Assembly: GCF_004353895.1 (NCBI RefSeq)
Contig: NZ_SMOG01000016.1
Location: 1-34,904 of the forward strand
Length of the DNA: 34,904 bases
Reading direction: 5' to 3'
From: Candidatus Syntrophosphaera thermopropionivorans
GTDB taxonomy: Bacteria; Cloacimonadota; Cloacimonadia; Cloacimonadales; Cloacimonadaceae
The position numbers and the translations under genes were made by a program. Below are positions 8,101 to 16,448 of this stretch, in pieces. The stretch's first letter is position 1. Each line of letters starts with the position of its first letter. The notes under the pieces are model-generated. The model did no database searches and was not told the DNA's origin. It saw nothing but the letters and a program-made list of their open reading frames with translations.

Positions 8101-8683
8101 TGCCTATAATCAATACAATATAGACCTAATGGAAAATGCTTCTCTGGAAAAATTCCAGATTATTCTTTATCCTCAAACAGATCGTGATGGAGATATTGTC
8201 ATTCAATATCATACTGTTGATAATCCAGGTGTTACAACAAATTATTGCACAGTGGGAATTGAAAATCATCTTCAGACAGTTGGATTAACCTATACTCATG
8301 CTAATACTTATCCTCCCACAGCTCATACTTTACAACCTGGGTTAGCCATTAAATTTACCACCATTCCTCCTGACCCCTATACGGGAAATAATGATGCTTT
8401 ACAGATTCCATTTCAACTGGCTCAAAACTATCCTAATCCATTTAATCCAAGAACTACCATTTCTTTCTCCGTAGCCAAAAGTGGATATGCTAAACTTTCT
8501 GTATACAATTCCAGAGGAGAGCTTATTCGCACTTTATTAAATGATAATATTTGCAGTGGAAATTATAGTATAGATTGGGATGGGAATGATGATAAGGGTA
8601 AATCTGTTAGTTCAGGCTTGTATCTGTATAAGCTGGAAATAAATGGTATCAATCAAATTAAAAAGATGCTACTGCTGAAATAG
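5177..8683 (+). CDS. Secreted C25 (gingipain)-like protein with C-terminal sorting-like domain
   Basis: I place the start at ATG 5177 (GGAGG at 5165-5169), giving 1168 residues. An upstream in-frame Met at 5132 would bury the signal peptide. Order of parts: signal peptide MKRYLWIAIMLAVCCLATA; N-terminal pro-like region; C25 caspase-fold domain about 176-535 (RPKMLIISH, LLLLGDV, ditch-like MLVGRFS); Ig-like repeats about 560-820; an outer beta domain about 838-1060 containing FTFRFYGRDY and SNGWISF; and a FlgD-like/type-A sorting-like domain from about 1084 (NYPNPFNP) to SSGLYLYKLE and KKMLLLK. The catalytic Cys matches Cys421 (VCNTGDF). The usual Gly-His-Gly is Gly-Trp-Gly (Trp388), with a His at 395, so activity is uncertain. 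Export is presumably by Sec, followed by a T9SS-like route; no T9SS gene is in the window. Confidence 0.85.
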   Translation: MKRYLWIAIMLAVCCLATAMNENYTTTTTGLIAHLENVRVAPVLEQPKETEEFPETTLISKTFALPYNSIDLQVQNLQWNVFDSSGNFLYQEQLIEQDVLRIGNSFTFREMRGYTILIETQINRDETIRTLASADFSLTGSEPIEIPENVSPSFIDAYKSLADNFQTSYLRDLPLSRPKMLIISHTNLANYQTEFIKWKKSQGFEVYVAYKSDIGNTVNDFKQFIQNHYNQYHCDHLLLLGDVTNQGTYSIPTAFFPSPEYQENDADDNQYTFIEGNDYFPEMLVGRFSFNDIAEFMSMVNKSVSYEKTPYMSNTSWMTRGLAVAGNYAEGGLRPTTPIEMSRWLRDKMLNFGYTAVDTVFYPPTYPGTSNIITSINQGVQFVSYRGWGDANGWHYPAFHIPDLATTQNGPRMPVVFSIVCNTGDFANPVNPSFGEKWMRMGSVAQPNGCVAFVGPSDLHTKTRLNNSIASGAFRSIFDYGVRCFATSVLIGKIELYKNFPNDIGDNQYVAFYFHVYNIQADPSLKMWVLVPDTISESVIEGGLTFAQSDSHIRINAPHLNGAIVTGTKNGTDFTYSQVIDGFAILPIDSEVTGNLTITITKDNYVPLVRTLTCSEPARIGIEDNSVEGSILNPNTEITAQITLKNYSNSVYTVNSLSITSTDDATVDYNIQPFTLNPNETHNISFNIIGNPSIRPRKPITFSLSLPEHNILHQFQILGGGAEFTVLNSSGFIAIGNISPVSFQIQNIGTAPMINASIEIISLTDAADFPNPIQHIGNIAVNEPIIINTTIQTGAETWNGRNIPLKMVLTDNGYSTTVYYAVTVGTPEPNSPTGPDEYGYFAYDNFDIGFDEAPTYNWIETDPLLGGQGTIWEVRDDGSHTIDLPFTFRFYGRDYNQLTMCSNGWISFIPTQMHDFYNCYIPAALGPYTMVAGYWDDLKGMKIGTDEQGNGIFNNMRLSWWYDTANNRFIIQWNDAYNQYNIDLMENASLEKFQIILYPQTDRDGDIVIQYHTVDNPGVTTNYCTVGIENHLQTVGLTYTHANTYPPTAHTLQPGLAIKFTTIPPDPYTGNNDALQIPFQLAQNYPNPFNPRTTISFSVAKSGYAKLSVYNSRGELIRTLLNDNICSGNYSIDWDGNDDKGKSVSSGLYLYKLEINGINQIKKMLLLK

Positions 8684-8816
8684 GATTTATGATTATATAG
8701 CTGATACAGATAGCCATTTACAGATTTCTTTCAAAGGAAGGTTATGGATTAATCTATTTAATCACATATCTTATCCTAATAGCTGATTAAAACACATAAA
8801 TGAAGACACTTTTTCA

Positions 8817-8844
8817 TTGACAAAATAAAACTATCTAAAATAAT
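8817..8844 (+). promoter_or_regulatory. Likely sigma70-type promoter of the V-ATPase operon
   Basis: TTGACA (8817-8822), 16-base spacer, AATAAT (8839-8844; five of six to TATAAT), about 32 bases before the atpE ATG. It is the best promoter match in the window. The rest of the 8684-8876 spacer shows no hairpin or ORF. Confidence 0.5.
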
Positions 8845-8876
8845 TGAATGAAGAATAATTTTATAATGGAGAAATG

Positions 8877-9476
8877 ATGAGCGACCAGTTACAGGAATTG
8901 CTCCAGCGTGTATATGAAGAAGGCGTTAATAAAGCCAAAGCAGAAGCTGACCAGATTTTAGATAAAGCTAAAGCTGAAGCAGCAAATATTGTTCAGAAAG
9001 CTCAAGCAGAAGCCGATAGAATTATTTCGGATGCACGAAAACAAGCAGAAGACCTCAAGAAGAACACTGAATCTGACCTTCAGATGGCAGCTCAACATAC
9101 CCTCAATGCTGTCAAACAAAAGCTTACTGATATCTTTCTGGATGAAGCTTTTAATACAAAATTGCAAGAAGTTTTTTCCGACCCCCAATTCCTCCAAAAA
9201 ATGATTCTGGAAACAGTTTCTGCCTGGAAAGAATCAGAAGGCAAGATAATCATCAGTCAAAATATGGAAGATAAATTAGATAAATTCTTTTTACAATCCC
9301 TTTCAGAAAGAGCTTCTAAGGGATTGAAAGTAGAATTTTCACCTCAAATGAAAACTGGTTTTGCACTCACTCCGAGTGATGGAAGCTACAAATTAAGTTT
9401 CACTGACGAGGATTTCGCTAACCTATTTAAATCCTATCTAAGACCGCGTAGCAATAAGATACTTTTCAAATCATAG
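8877..9476 (+). CDS. atpE: V-type ATP synthase subunit E (peripheral stalk)
   Basis: 199 residues from ATG 8877. Two ATGs are adjacent; GGAG at 8868-8871 is five bases from the second but only two from the first, so I prefer the second. The N-terminal half (residues about 5-80) is an Ala/Lys/Glu-rich right-handed coiled-coil-like helix (KAKAEADQILDKAKAEA), as expected for the stalk helix that normally pairs with subunit G. The C-terminal half is a small alpha/beta domain that caps the A/B head. It is the first gene of the operon and separated by seven bases from the DUF2764 gene. No subunit G gene is visible, so E would have to pair with an unlinked or unrecognised partner. The family call rests on architecture and operon position. 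Confidence 0.88.
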   Translation: MSDQLQELLQRVYEEGVNKAKAEADQILDKAKAEAANIVQKAQAEADRIISDARKQAEDLKKNTESDLQMAAQHTLNAVKQKLTDIFLDEAFNTKLQEVFSDPQFLQKMILETVSAWKESEGKIIISQNMEDKLDKFFLQSLSERASKGLKVEFSPQMKTGFALTPSDGSYKLSFTDEDFANLFKSYLRPRSNKILFKS

Positions 9477-9483
9477 GTTATTG

Positions 9484-10371
9484 ATGCACACTCAATATTA
9501 CTATTTTGTAACTGGGTTACCGGTTATAACAATTGAAGATAGCAAGCTTCCCTTTTCTCCAGATGAGTTTTTGCAGGATGCACAAGAGCATATTACTACC
9601 TCTGATTTTCAGCTCTTACGATGGTTGCGTTTGCCTGAAAAAGTGATGGAATTGCTAAATGTAATCTATAATAAAAATGATATGCTACATCCGGTTGATG
9701 AAGAAAGCATAAAGTTTTACAATGAATATAAAGAACATCTGAAAGAACGGGCAGGTGAGCCAACCTTACCAGTCAGAAAAGAGTTTAAAATCTTTCCAGA
9801 TTTCCTGCATAAAATTTTAACAGAACTTTATATGGAAGAAGAATTGCCACCCTATCAAAAAATCAAACATAAATTGCTGGAAGCCACTTATGAATTTTGT
9901 TGTAAATCTACAGACGATTTTTTGAATCAGTGGTTCAATTTCAATCGTGATATGCAAAACATCATTATTGCTATCAACGGTAGAGCTCACAATATTGATT
10001 ATGTTCCCTATCTAATTGGAGAAGGAGATCTGGTGGAAAAACTGGCTAAAGTTCACACTATGGATTTTGGTTTGGGAAAGGATAATGAACTTTTTGAGAA
10101 TATCTCTCGCATCTATGAACAGAATAATATCCTCTATCGGGAAAAACATTACGATATACTTAGATGGAAATGGATTGATGATTTTAATTTCTTCAATTAC
10201 TTTAATATAGAACGCATCCTGGGCTTTGATGCACAATTGCGTATGTTGAATCGCTGGATCAAGCTTGAGCCGGTAAAAGGGAAAGAAGTGTTTGAAAGCA
10301 CTATAGATACGCTAATTAAAAGTTTCTCCTTCCCAGAACAATTTAAAGTTAAATCAATTAGCAAAAAATAG
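9484..10371 (+). CDS. DUF2764-type protein of V-ATPase operons; candidate C-like stalk subunit
   Basis: 295 residues from ATG 9484; a weak AGG lies at 9475-9477 overlapping the atpE stop. The N-terminus (YYYFVTGLP, then PFSPDEFL and a TSDFQLLRWLRLP segment) resembles the DUF2764 family found between the E and A genes in V-ATPase operons of Chlamydiae, Bacteroidetes and spirochetes. There is no signal peptide or membrane span. The rest is mostly helical, with many aromatic, Lys and Glu residues (for example FNFNRDMQNIIIAINGRAHNID). Subunit C of A/V-ATPases is a helical cytoplasmic protein joining the central stalk to the K ring and has no recognisable gene here. A C-like role is therefore inferred from position and gross character, not from sequence similarity. 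Confidence 0.72.
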   Translation: MHTQYYYFVTGLPVITIEDSKLPFSPDEFLQDAQEHITTSDFQLLRWLRLPEKVMELLNVIYNKNDMLHPVDEESIKFYNEYKEHLKERAGEPTLPVRKEFKIFPDFLHKILTELYMEEELPPYQKIKHKLLEATYEFCCKSTDDFLNQWFNFNRDMQNIIIAINGRAHNIDYVPYLIGEGDLVEKLAKVHTMDFGLGKDNELFENISRIYEQNNILYREKHYDILRWKWIDDFNFFNYFNIERILGFDAQLRMLNRWIKLEPVKGKEVFESTIDTLIKSFSFPEQFKVKSISKK

Positions 10372-10383
10372 AAGGTTAAGTTT

Positions 10384-12138
10384 ATGACCAAAGGCACGGT
10401 TAAGGGAATTATCAGCAACTTAGTTTATGTGGAAGTGGATGGTCCTGTCTCACAAAATGAGATTTGTTATATAGACCTCTATGGAGTTAAACTAATGGCT
10501 GAAGTAATTAAAGTAGCAGGAAATATTGCTTACACTCAGGTTTTTGAAAGTACCCGCGGTTTAAAACCTGGAAACACAGTTGAATTCACGGATAAAATGC
10601 TACAGGTAAAACTCGGTCCTGGTATGCTATCTAAAAATTATGATGGCCTTCAGGATGATCTTAATAAGATGGAAGGTATGTATCTCACACGAGGTGAATA
10701 TACTGATCCTCTGGATGAAGATAGTATCTGGCATTTTACTCCTATAGCTAAAGTTAATGATACTGTAGAAGCAGGTGATTGGCTGGGTTCTGTTCCAGAA
10801 AACTGGATTGACCACAAGATAATGGTTCCTTTCTTAATGGAAGGGAAATATCAGGTGAAATCTATTGTTTTAGAAGGGGATTATAAGATAACCGATACCA
10901 TTGCCGTAGTAGTAGATAAAGAAGGGAAAGAATATCCTTTAACAATGGTACAGTATTGGCCAGTAAAACTTCCTATTAAGGCATATCAATCCAAACCACG
11001 CCCTTTCAAAACTCTGGAAACTGGTATTCGTACTATTGATACTCTAAATCCTATAGCGGAAGGTGGAACTGGTTTTACACCAGGTCCTTTTGGAACAGGT
11101 AAAACTGTGTTACAACACAGTATCTCTCAAAATGCAGAAGCAGACTTGATTGTTGTAGCTGCCTGTGGAGAAAGAGCTAATGAAGTGGTTGAACTTTTCA
11201 CCGAGTTTCCTGAATTGGATGACCCTCGTACGGGAAGAAAATTAATTGAGCGCACTATTATTATATGTAACACTTCCAATATGCCAGTGGCAGCAAGAGA
11301 AGCATCAGTCTATACGGCGATGTCTATTTGTGAATACTATCGTTCTATGGGATTAAAAGTTTTGCTTCTGGCAGATTCCACTTCCCGTTGGGCACAAGCT
11401 TTGAGAGAAATGAGCAATCGTATGGAAGAGCTGCCTGGTCCAGATGCCTATCCTATGGATTTACCTGCCATCATTTCAAACTTTTATGCCCGAGCTGGAT
11501 ATGTTTATCTGAATAATGGTCAAACAGGTTCTATCACTTTTATTGGAGCAGTTTCTCCTGCAGGTGGTAATCTAAAGGAACCAGTCACAGAATCAACCAA
11601 GAAAGCAGCTCGTTGTTTCTATTCACTTTCTCAAGATAGAGCAGATAGCAAACGTTATCCTGCTGTAGACCCTATTGATTCCTATTCCAAATATCTTGAA
11701 TATGATGAAATCCAGGAATTCTTGAACCAGAATATTGCTCCTGGCTGGGTGGATAAAGTATACAAAGCAAAGGATATCCTCCTTAGAGGAAAAGAGGCTA
11801 AAGACCAGATTAATATTCTTGGTGATGATGGTGTTCCGCTGGATTATCATTCTCGTTTCTGGAAAAGTGAATTGATTGACAGAATTATTCTGGTGCAGGA
11901 TAGCTTTGACTCTATTGATAAATCTACTCCAATGAAGCGTCAGGCTTATATGCTGAATCTTTTACTCAATATATGTGATACCAACTTTGATTTTGAGAGC
12001 TACGAGGAATTACAACCCTTTTATTCTCGCGTAATAAATGTTCTTATACAGATGAACTATCAACCATTTCAAGGTGATAAATTCAAAGAATATGAAGCTC
12101 AACTGGAATCTATCCTTGCAGAAAGGAGAGTGAAATAA
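10384..12138 (+). CDS. atpA: V-type ATP synthase catalytic subunit A
   Basis: 584 residues, normal for subunit A. It forms the nucleotide-hydrolysing or -synthesising sites at the A/B interfaces. It carries an N-terminal beta-barrel (GTVKGIISNLVYVEV), the A-specific non-homologous insert (about residues 110-200), the P-loop GPFGTGKT at 234-241 (Lys240), ACGERANEV with the catalytic glutamate region, LLADSTSRWAQALRE, and SPAGGNLKEPVTESTK. The C-terminal helical domain is complete. The start at 10384 has a GAAGG ribosome site about nine bases upstream. The stop TAA shares its last base with the atpB ATG, so the two head subunits are translationally coupled. Confidence 0.97.
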   Translation: MTKGTVKGIISNLVYVEVDGPVSQNEICYIDLYGVKLMAEVIKVAGNIAYTQVFESTRGLKPGNTVEFTDKMLQVKLGPGMLSKNYDGLQDDLNKMEGMYLTRGEYTDPLDEDSIWHFTPIAKVNDTVEAGDWLGSVPENWIDHKIMVPFLMEGKYQVKSIVLEGDYKITDTIAVVVDKEGKEYPLTMVQYWPVKLPIKAYQSKPRPFKTLETGIRTIDTLNPIAEGGTGFTPGPFGTGKTVLQHSISQNAEADLIVVAACGERANEVVELFTEFPELDDPRTGRKLIERTIIICNTSNMPVAAREASVYTAMSICEYYRSMGLKVLLLADSTSRWAQALREMSNRMEELPGPDAYPMDLPAIISNFYARAGYVYLNNGQTGSITFIGAVSPAGGNLKEPVTESTKKAARCFYSLSQDRADSKRYPAVDPIDSYSKYLEYDEIQEFLNQNIAPGWVDKVYKAKDILLRGKEAKDQINILGDDGVPLDYHSRFWKSELIDRIILVQDSFDSIDKSTPMKRQAYMLNLLLNICDTNFDFESYEELQPFYSRVINVLIQMNYQPFQGDKFKEYEAQLESILAERRVK

Positions 12139-13460
12139 TGGCTGGAACTGCATTTCAAAAAATATACACTAAACTAACTCAAATCACTAAAGCTACTTGC
12201 ACAGTTCAAGCTACAGGAGTGGGAAATGAAGAGCTGGCAACCGTAGGTGGAAGGTTAGCTCAAGTAGTTAAAATTATAGATAATCAAGTTACCTTGCAGA
12301 TTTTTGAAGGAACTGAAGGTATTGGAACGGATGCAGAAGTCATCTTTTTCGGAAAACCACCAACGCTAAAAGTTAGTGACCAATTAGCAGGTAGATTCTT
12401 TAATGCTTATGGAGAACCCATAGATGGTGGACCTGAGATTGAAGGTGATGAAGTAGAAATTGGTGGACCTTCCGTTAATCCTGTCCGTCGTAAGGACCCT
12501 TCTGAACTAATTGCTACTGGTATTGCTGGAATTGACTTAAATAATACTTTAGTTACGGGACAAAAGATACCTTTCTTTGCTGACCCTGATCAACCTTATA
12601 ATCAAGTTATGGCAACAGTGGCTTTAAGAACTAAGGCAGATAAAATCATTCTTGGCGGAATGGGCTTGTCTAATGATGATTATCTGTATTACAAAAATTC
12701 CTTTGAAAATGCAGGAGTGATTGATAAGATTATTGCCTTTATCAATACAACGGATAATCCACCGGTGGAAAGATTGCTGGTTCCTGATATGGCTTTAACT
12801 GCTGCTGAATATTTTGCTATCCAGAAAAATGAAGCAGTGCTGGTCCTTTTAACTGATATGACTCTTTATTGTGATGCTCTTTCTATTGTGAGTAATCGTA
12901 TGGACCAGATTCCTTCCAAGGATTCAATGCCAGGTTCACTTTATTCAGATTTAGCCAAAATTTATGAAAAAGCGGTGCAATTTCCAACTGGCGGTTCCAT
13001 AACTATTATTGCCGTGACAACTATTTCTGGTGGTGATATCACTCATGCTATTCCTGATAATACCGGATATATCACTGAAGGACAGCTTTATTTAAGAAGG
13101 GATACGGATATAGGTAAGGTTATCATAGACCCAGCCAGATCTCTTTCTCGTTTGAGAAACAAAGTTATTGGAAAACGCACTAGAGCAGATCATCCTCAAG
13201 TGATGAGTGCTTCCGTTCGTTTAAATGCAGATGCAATGAATGCAAGAACTAAATTGGAGAATGGCTTTGACTTAACTGATTACGATCAGCGTGCATTGCA
13301 ATTTGCCAGGGATTATGCAGAACAGATTCTGGCTATTGATGTGAATATTGATACAGAAGAAATGCTGGATAAGACCTGGGCACTTTTCCGTAAGTATTTC
13401 ACACCTGAAGAAGTGGGTATTAAAGACGAATTTATGAAGCTTTACTGGAATAAGGAATGA
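12138..13460 (+). CDS. atpB: V-type ATP synthase subunit B
   Basis: 440 residues. This non-catalytic partner of subunit A alternates with it in the A3B3 head. As expected, the P-loop is missing: the equivalent region reads VTGQKIPFFADPDQPYNQV, and IPFFA-type sequence is typical of B subunits. Other B-type landmarks are GRFFNAYGEPIDGGPEI, RLLVPDMALTAAEYFA, LLTDMTLYCDALSIVSNRMDQIPS, and the arginine-bearing PARSLSRLRNKVIG stretch near the interface. The gene overlaps atpA by one base (12138) and atpD by four (ATGA, 13457-13460). Length and motifs are ordinary. Confidence 0.96.
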   Translation: MAGTAFQKIYTKLTQITKATCTVQATGVGNEELATVGGRLAQVVKIIDNQVTLQIFEGTEGIGTDAEVIFFGKPPTLKVSDQLAGRFFNAYGEPIDGGPEIEGDEVEIGGPSVNPVRRKDPSELIATGIAGIDLNNTLVTGQKIPFFADPDQPYNQVMATVALRTKADKIILGGMGLSNDDYLYYKNSFENAGVIDKIIAFINTTDNPPVERLLVPDMALTAAEYFAIQKNEAVLVLLTDMTLYCDALSIVSNRMDQIPSKDSMPGSLYSDLAKIYEKAVQFPTGGSITIIAVTTISGGDITHAIPDNTGYITEGQLYLRRDTDIGKVIIDPARSLSRLRNKVIGKRTRADHPQVMSASVRLNADAMNARTKLENGFDLTDYDQRALQFARDYAEQILAIDVNIDTEEMLDKTWALFRKYFTPEEVGIKDEFMKLYWNKE

Positions 13461-14056
13461 ATCTCAAGTTTCAATATAATAAGATTGCTCAACTCCAGCT
13501 GGAGAAGCAGCTTAAAATCAGACAAAAAGCACTTCCTACTCTAAAGAATAAGGAATCTGCTCTTCGTATGGAAGTGAAACGTGCTCGAGACAGTGCTTTG
13601 GAATTGGACGGAAAGATTAAATCCAGAATAAATGAACTGGAACCTATTATGAAACTCTGGGCAGAATTTGATCCCAGCCTCATTAAAGTTGAAAATGTGG
13701 AGTTTCTTGCTCGTAAAATTGCCGGAGTACCTGTTCCTATTCTGGGAAATATACAGTTTGAGATTAGTGAATATGACCTTTTTAGTACACCTTCCTGGTA
13801 TCTTGATGGTATAGAAATGATAAAAGAAATAGCTGCAATGAGAATTGAACGAGAGTTCTTCTGGAGAAAAATGCTTATCTTAGAACAGGTGCGAAAAAAG
13901 ACCACTCAAAAAGTTAATCTCTATGAAAAAGTCCAAATTCCTATCTATGAGGATGCCATCAGAAAAATTAAGCGTTTCCTGGAAGATGAAGAAAATCTTT
14001 CCAAAGCTTCTCAAAAAATTCTGAAAACTCGTATTAGCCAGGAGGCTGCAGTATGA
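13457..14056 (+). CDS. atpD: V-type ATP synthase subunit D (central rotor shaft)
   Basis: 199 residues. Subunit D is a long antiparallel coiled coil that turns inside the A3B3 head and normally binds subunit F. The N-terminal helix (FQYNKIAQLQLEKQLKIRQKALPTLKNK) and the C-terminal helix (LILEQVRKKTTQKVNLYEKVQIP, ending in EDEENLSKASQKILK) bracket a middle region with IPILGNIQF-like sequence. The motif F-E-K-V-x-IP in the C-terminal half is characteristic; here it reads YEKVQIP. It overlaps both neighbours by ATGA (13457-13460 and 14053-14056). No subunit F gene is recognisable in the operon. Confidence 0.92.
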   Translation: MNLKFQYNKIAQLQLEKQLKIRQKALPTLKNKESALRMEVKRARDSALELDGKIKSRINELEPIMKLWAEFDPSLIKVENVEFLARKIAGVPVPILGNIQFEISEYDLFSTPSWYLDGIEMIKEIAAMRIEREFFWRKMLILEQVRKKTTQKVNLYEKVQIPIYEDAIRKIKRFLEDEENLSKASQKILKTRISQEAAV

Positions 14057-15846
14057 TAGAAAAAATGCGGAAATATACCTTCGTGCTCTATCATCAGGAT
14101 TATCCTAAATTCCTGGCTGATTTACAAAAACTCGGTGTGGTTCATCTGGTTCAGAATACAGAAGAAAAGACTGAGACATTAATGAAAAATATGGAACAGC
14201 TGGAAGAATATGCGGAGCAGCTTAGGTTTTTAAAAAAGCTTGGCTCTACTTCTGAGAAAACTTCTATCTCCTATCCATCTCAAGTATTGCTACAGAAAAT
14301 TCAACAGGCAAGAGAAGAAAAAGAAAAGTTGGAGCGTCTTGCAGAAACTTTACGCAAACAAATCCGGGAATTGGCACCCTGGGGTCATTTTGATTATGAT
14401 CTGGTTAAAAAGCTTCAGCAATCTGGGATTAAGGTTGCGTTTTACACCTGTCTTAAGAACCATTTCAAACCTCAATGGTCAGAAGAATATGCTGTTCAGA
14501 TTATAAATGAAGTTAATGGGATACTTTATTTTGTAGTTTTATACACGGATGAAAAACCTGATATTGAAGCTGAACCCTTTAGTTTCCATCAACATACATT
14601 AATGGAGTTGGAATCCCAGCTTAAAAATATAGAAAATCAGATTAAAGATATAGATGAATATCTATACAACATTGCTCCTACGGCAATTGAGATATTCAGT
14701 AACAAAATTGAAGACCTCAGTAAGACCTGTGAATATGAAGAAGCTGTTTTACAGGGAATTGATGAAGCAGAGGGTAAAATTAAAATTTTGCAAGGCTTTA
14801 TCCCTCAAAGATTGGAAAAGGAACTCGTACAATTCCTGGAAAGTGAGAATGTGATATATTTTGCTGCTGATGCCACCGTAGAGGATAATCCTCCTGTTAG
14901 CCTCACCAATAATTGGTTTGCTCGGTTATTTGAACCTATTAGCAAAATGTATATGCTACCTTATTATAATGAGTTTGACCTTACCCCATTTTTTGCACCT
15001 TTCTTTATGCTTTTCTTCGGATTTTGTAATGCTGATATCGTTTATGGGATAGTCTTCATTCTTCTTAGTTTATTAATCTATCGTAAAGTAAAGAATCCAG
15101 CCATCAAAAGCATAGGATTATTAGGTGTTATTTTTGGCACATCTTCTATGATAATGGGATTTCTAATGGGCTCAGCTCTGGGCTTTGATTTAAAGAATAC
15201 TGCCTTAGACCCATATATTCTTATTCGGGATAACAGCCAGATATTTAATCTTTCGCTTTTACTGGGTGCCATTCAGATTTTATTTGGAACTATTATTAAC
15301 GGTGTTAAACAAGCAAAGCAAAGTGGTATAAAATATTTCCTGGCACCTCTGGGAACCTTCTTATTCTTATTATCTTTAACCGTGTTAGGTGCTGGACTTT
15401 TAGGGGTAGATAATAGTTCTATCACACCTTATACCAAATACCTTTTATGGATCGGTTTGGCTTTGATGCTACTTTTCAATAATCCCGCTAAGAATCCACT
15501 GGTGAATATACTCAGTGGCTTATGGTTATTATACAATGTTGTAACTGGCTTTTTTGGTGATATTCTATCCTATATCCGTCTATTTGCTTTAGGTGTTTCC
15601 AGTGCTATTCTGGGTATGGTGATTAATTCTATTGGATTACAATTTTTAAACATTAAATTTGTGGGACCTATTATCTTCTTTATATTTATGGTAGCAGGTC
15701 ATACTCTAAATATTGCCTTAGGAGCATTAAGCGGTTTTGTGCATCCTTTACGTCTTACCTTTGTAGAATTTTATAAAAATGCAGGATTCCAGGGACCTGG
15801 TATTCCATATCAGCCCTTTGGACATAAAAAAATGATAAAAATATAA
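14053..15846 (+). CDS. atpI: V-type ATP synthase subunit I (a-type, ion-channel stator)
   Basis: 597 residues. The first about 300 residues are cytoplasmic and largely coiled coil (MKNMEQLEEYAEQL, QQAREEKEKLERL), forming the collar that joins the peripheral stalks. The rest has about seven to eight membrane helices starting near FDLTPFFAPFFMLFFGF. The essential arginine of the a-subunit family maps to Arg509 in LSYIRLFALGV, which faces the ion site on the rotating K ring; GHTLNIALG follows in the last helical hairpin. The length is shorter than many archaeal I subunits (about 620-660) but complete. The gene is coupled to atpD by ATGA and followed after 12 bases by atpK. Confidence 0.94.
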   Translation: MIEKMRKYTFVLYHQDYPKFLADLQKLGVVHLVQNTEEKTETLMKNMEQLEEYAEQLRFLKKLGSTSEKTSISYPSQVLLQKIQQAREEKEKLERLAETLRKQIRELAPWGHFDYDLVKKLQQSGIKVAFYTCLKNHFKPQWSEEYAVQIINEVNGILYFVVLYTDEKPDIEAEPFSFHQHTLMELESQLKNIENQIKDIDEYLYNIAPTAIEIFSNKIEDLSKTCEYEEAVLQGIDEAEGKIKILQGFIPQRLEKELVQFLESENVIYFAADATVEDNPPVSLTNNWFARLFEPISKMYMLPYYNEFDLTPFFAPFFMLFFGFCNADIVYGIVFILLSLLIYRKVKNPAIKSIGLLGVIFGTSSMIMGFLMGSALGFDLKNTALDPYILIRDNSQIFNLSLLLGAIQILFGTIINGVKQAKQSGIKYFLAPLGTFLFLLSLTVLGAGLLGVDNSSITPYTKYLLWIGLALMLLFNNPAKNPLVNILSGLWLLYNVVTGFFGDILSYIRLFALGVSSAILGMVINSIGLQFLNIKFVGPIIFFIFMVAGHTLNIALGALSGFVHPLRLTFVEFYKNAGFQGPGIPYQPFGHKKMIKI

Positions 15847-15858
15847 ACTGGAGGTTAA

Positions 15859-16374
<516 letters not shown>

Positions 16375-16388
16375 AAAATTGTACCAAC

Positions 16389-16432
16389 TTAAGGTTAGAA
16401 CAGGGAAATTATGTTTCCCTGTTCTACCTTAA
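16389..16432 (+). terminator. Long hairpin after atpK
   Basis: Left arm 16389-16408 and right arm 16414-16432 pair over 19 bp with one bulged T; the loop is TTATG. The inner 12 bp (AGAACAGGGAAA with its complement) and outer 7 bp (TTAAGGT) are perfect. No T-run follows on the plus strand (ATATTAAG), so it may be an mRNA-end stabiliser or partial terminator rather than a classic intrinsic terminator. It separates the ATPase genes from the small membrane-protein pair. Confidence 0.6.
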
Positions 16433-16448
16433 ATATTAAGAGGATTTT

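Noticed and set aside
8913-9050. Tandem-like repetition in atpE (AAAGCNGAAGC units)
   Set aside because: It encodes the Ala/Lys/Glu coiled coil of subunit E; protein-level periodicity, not a DNA repeat.
12500-12700. Loss of P-loop in atpB as a defect
   Set aside because: B subunits of V-type ATPases normally lack the P-loop.
13489-13905. 138-codon minus-strand ORF inside atpD
   Set aside because: Antisense shadow of a conserved gene; Ser/Arg/Phe-rich with no recognisable motif or ribosome site.
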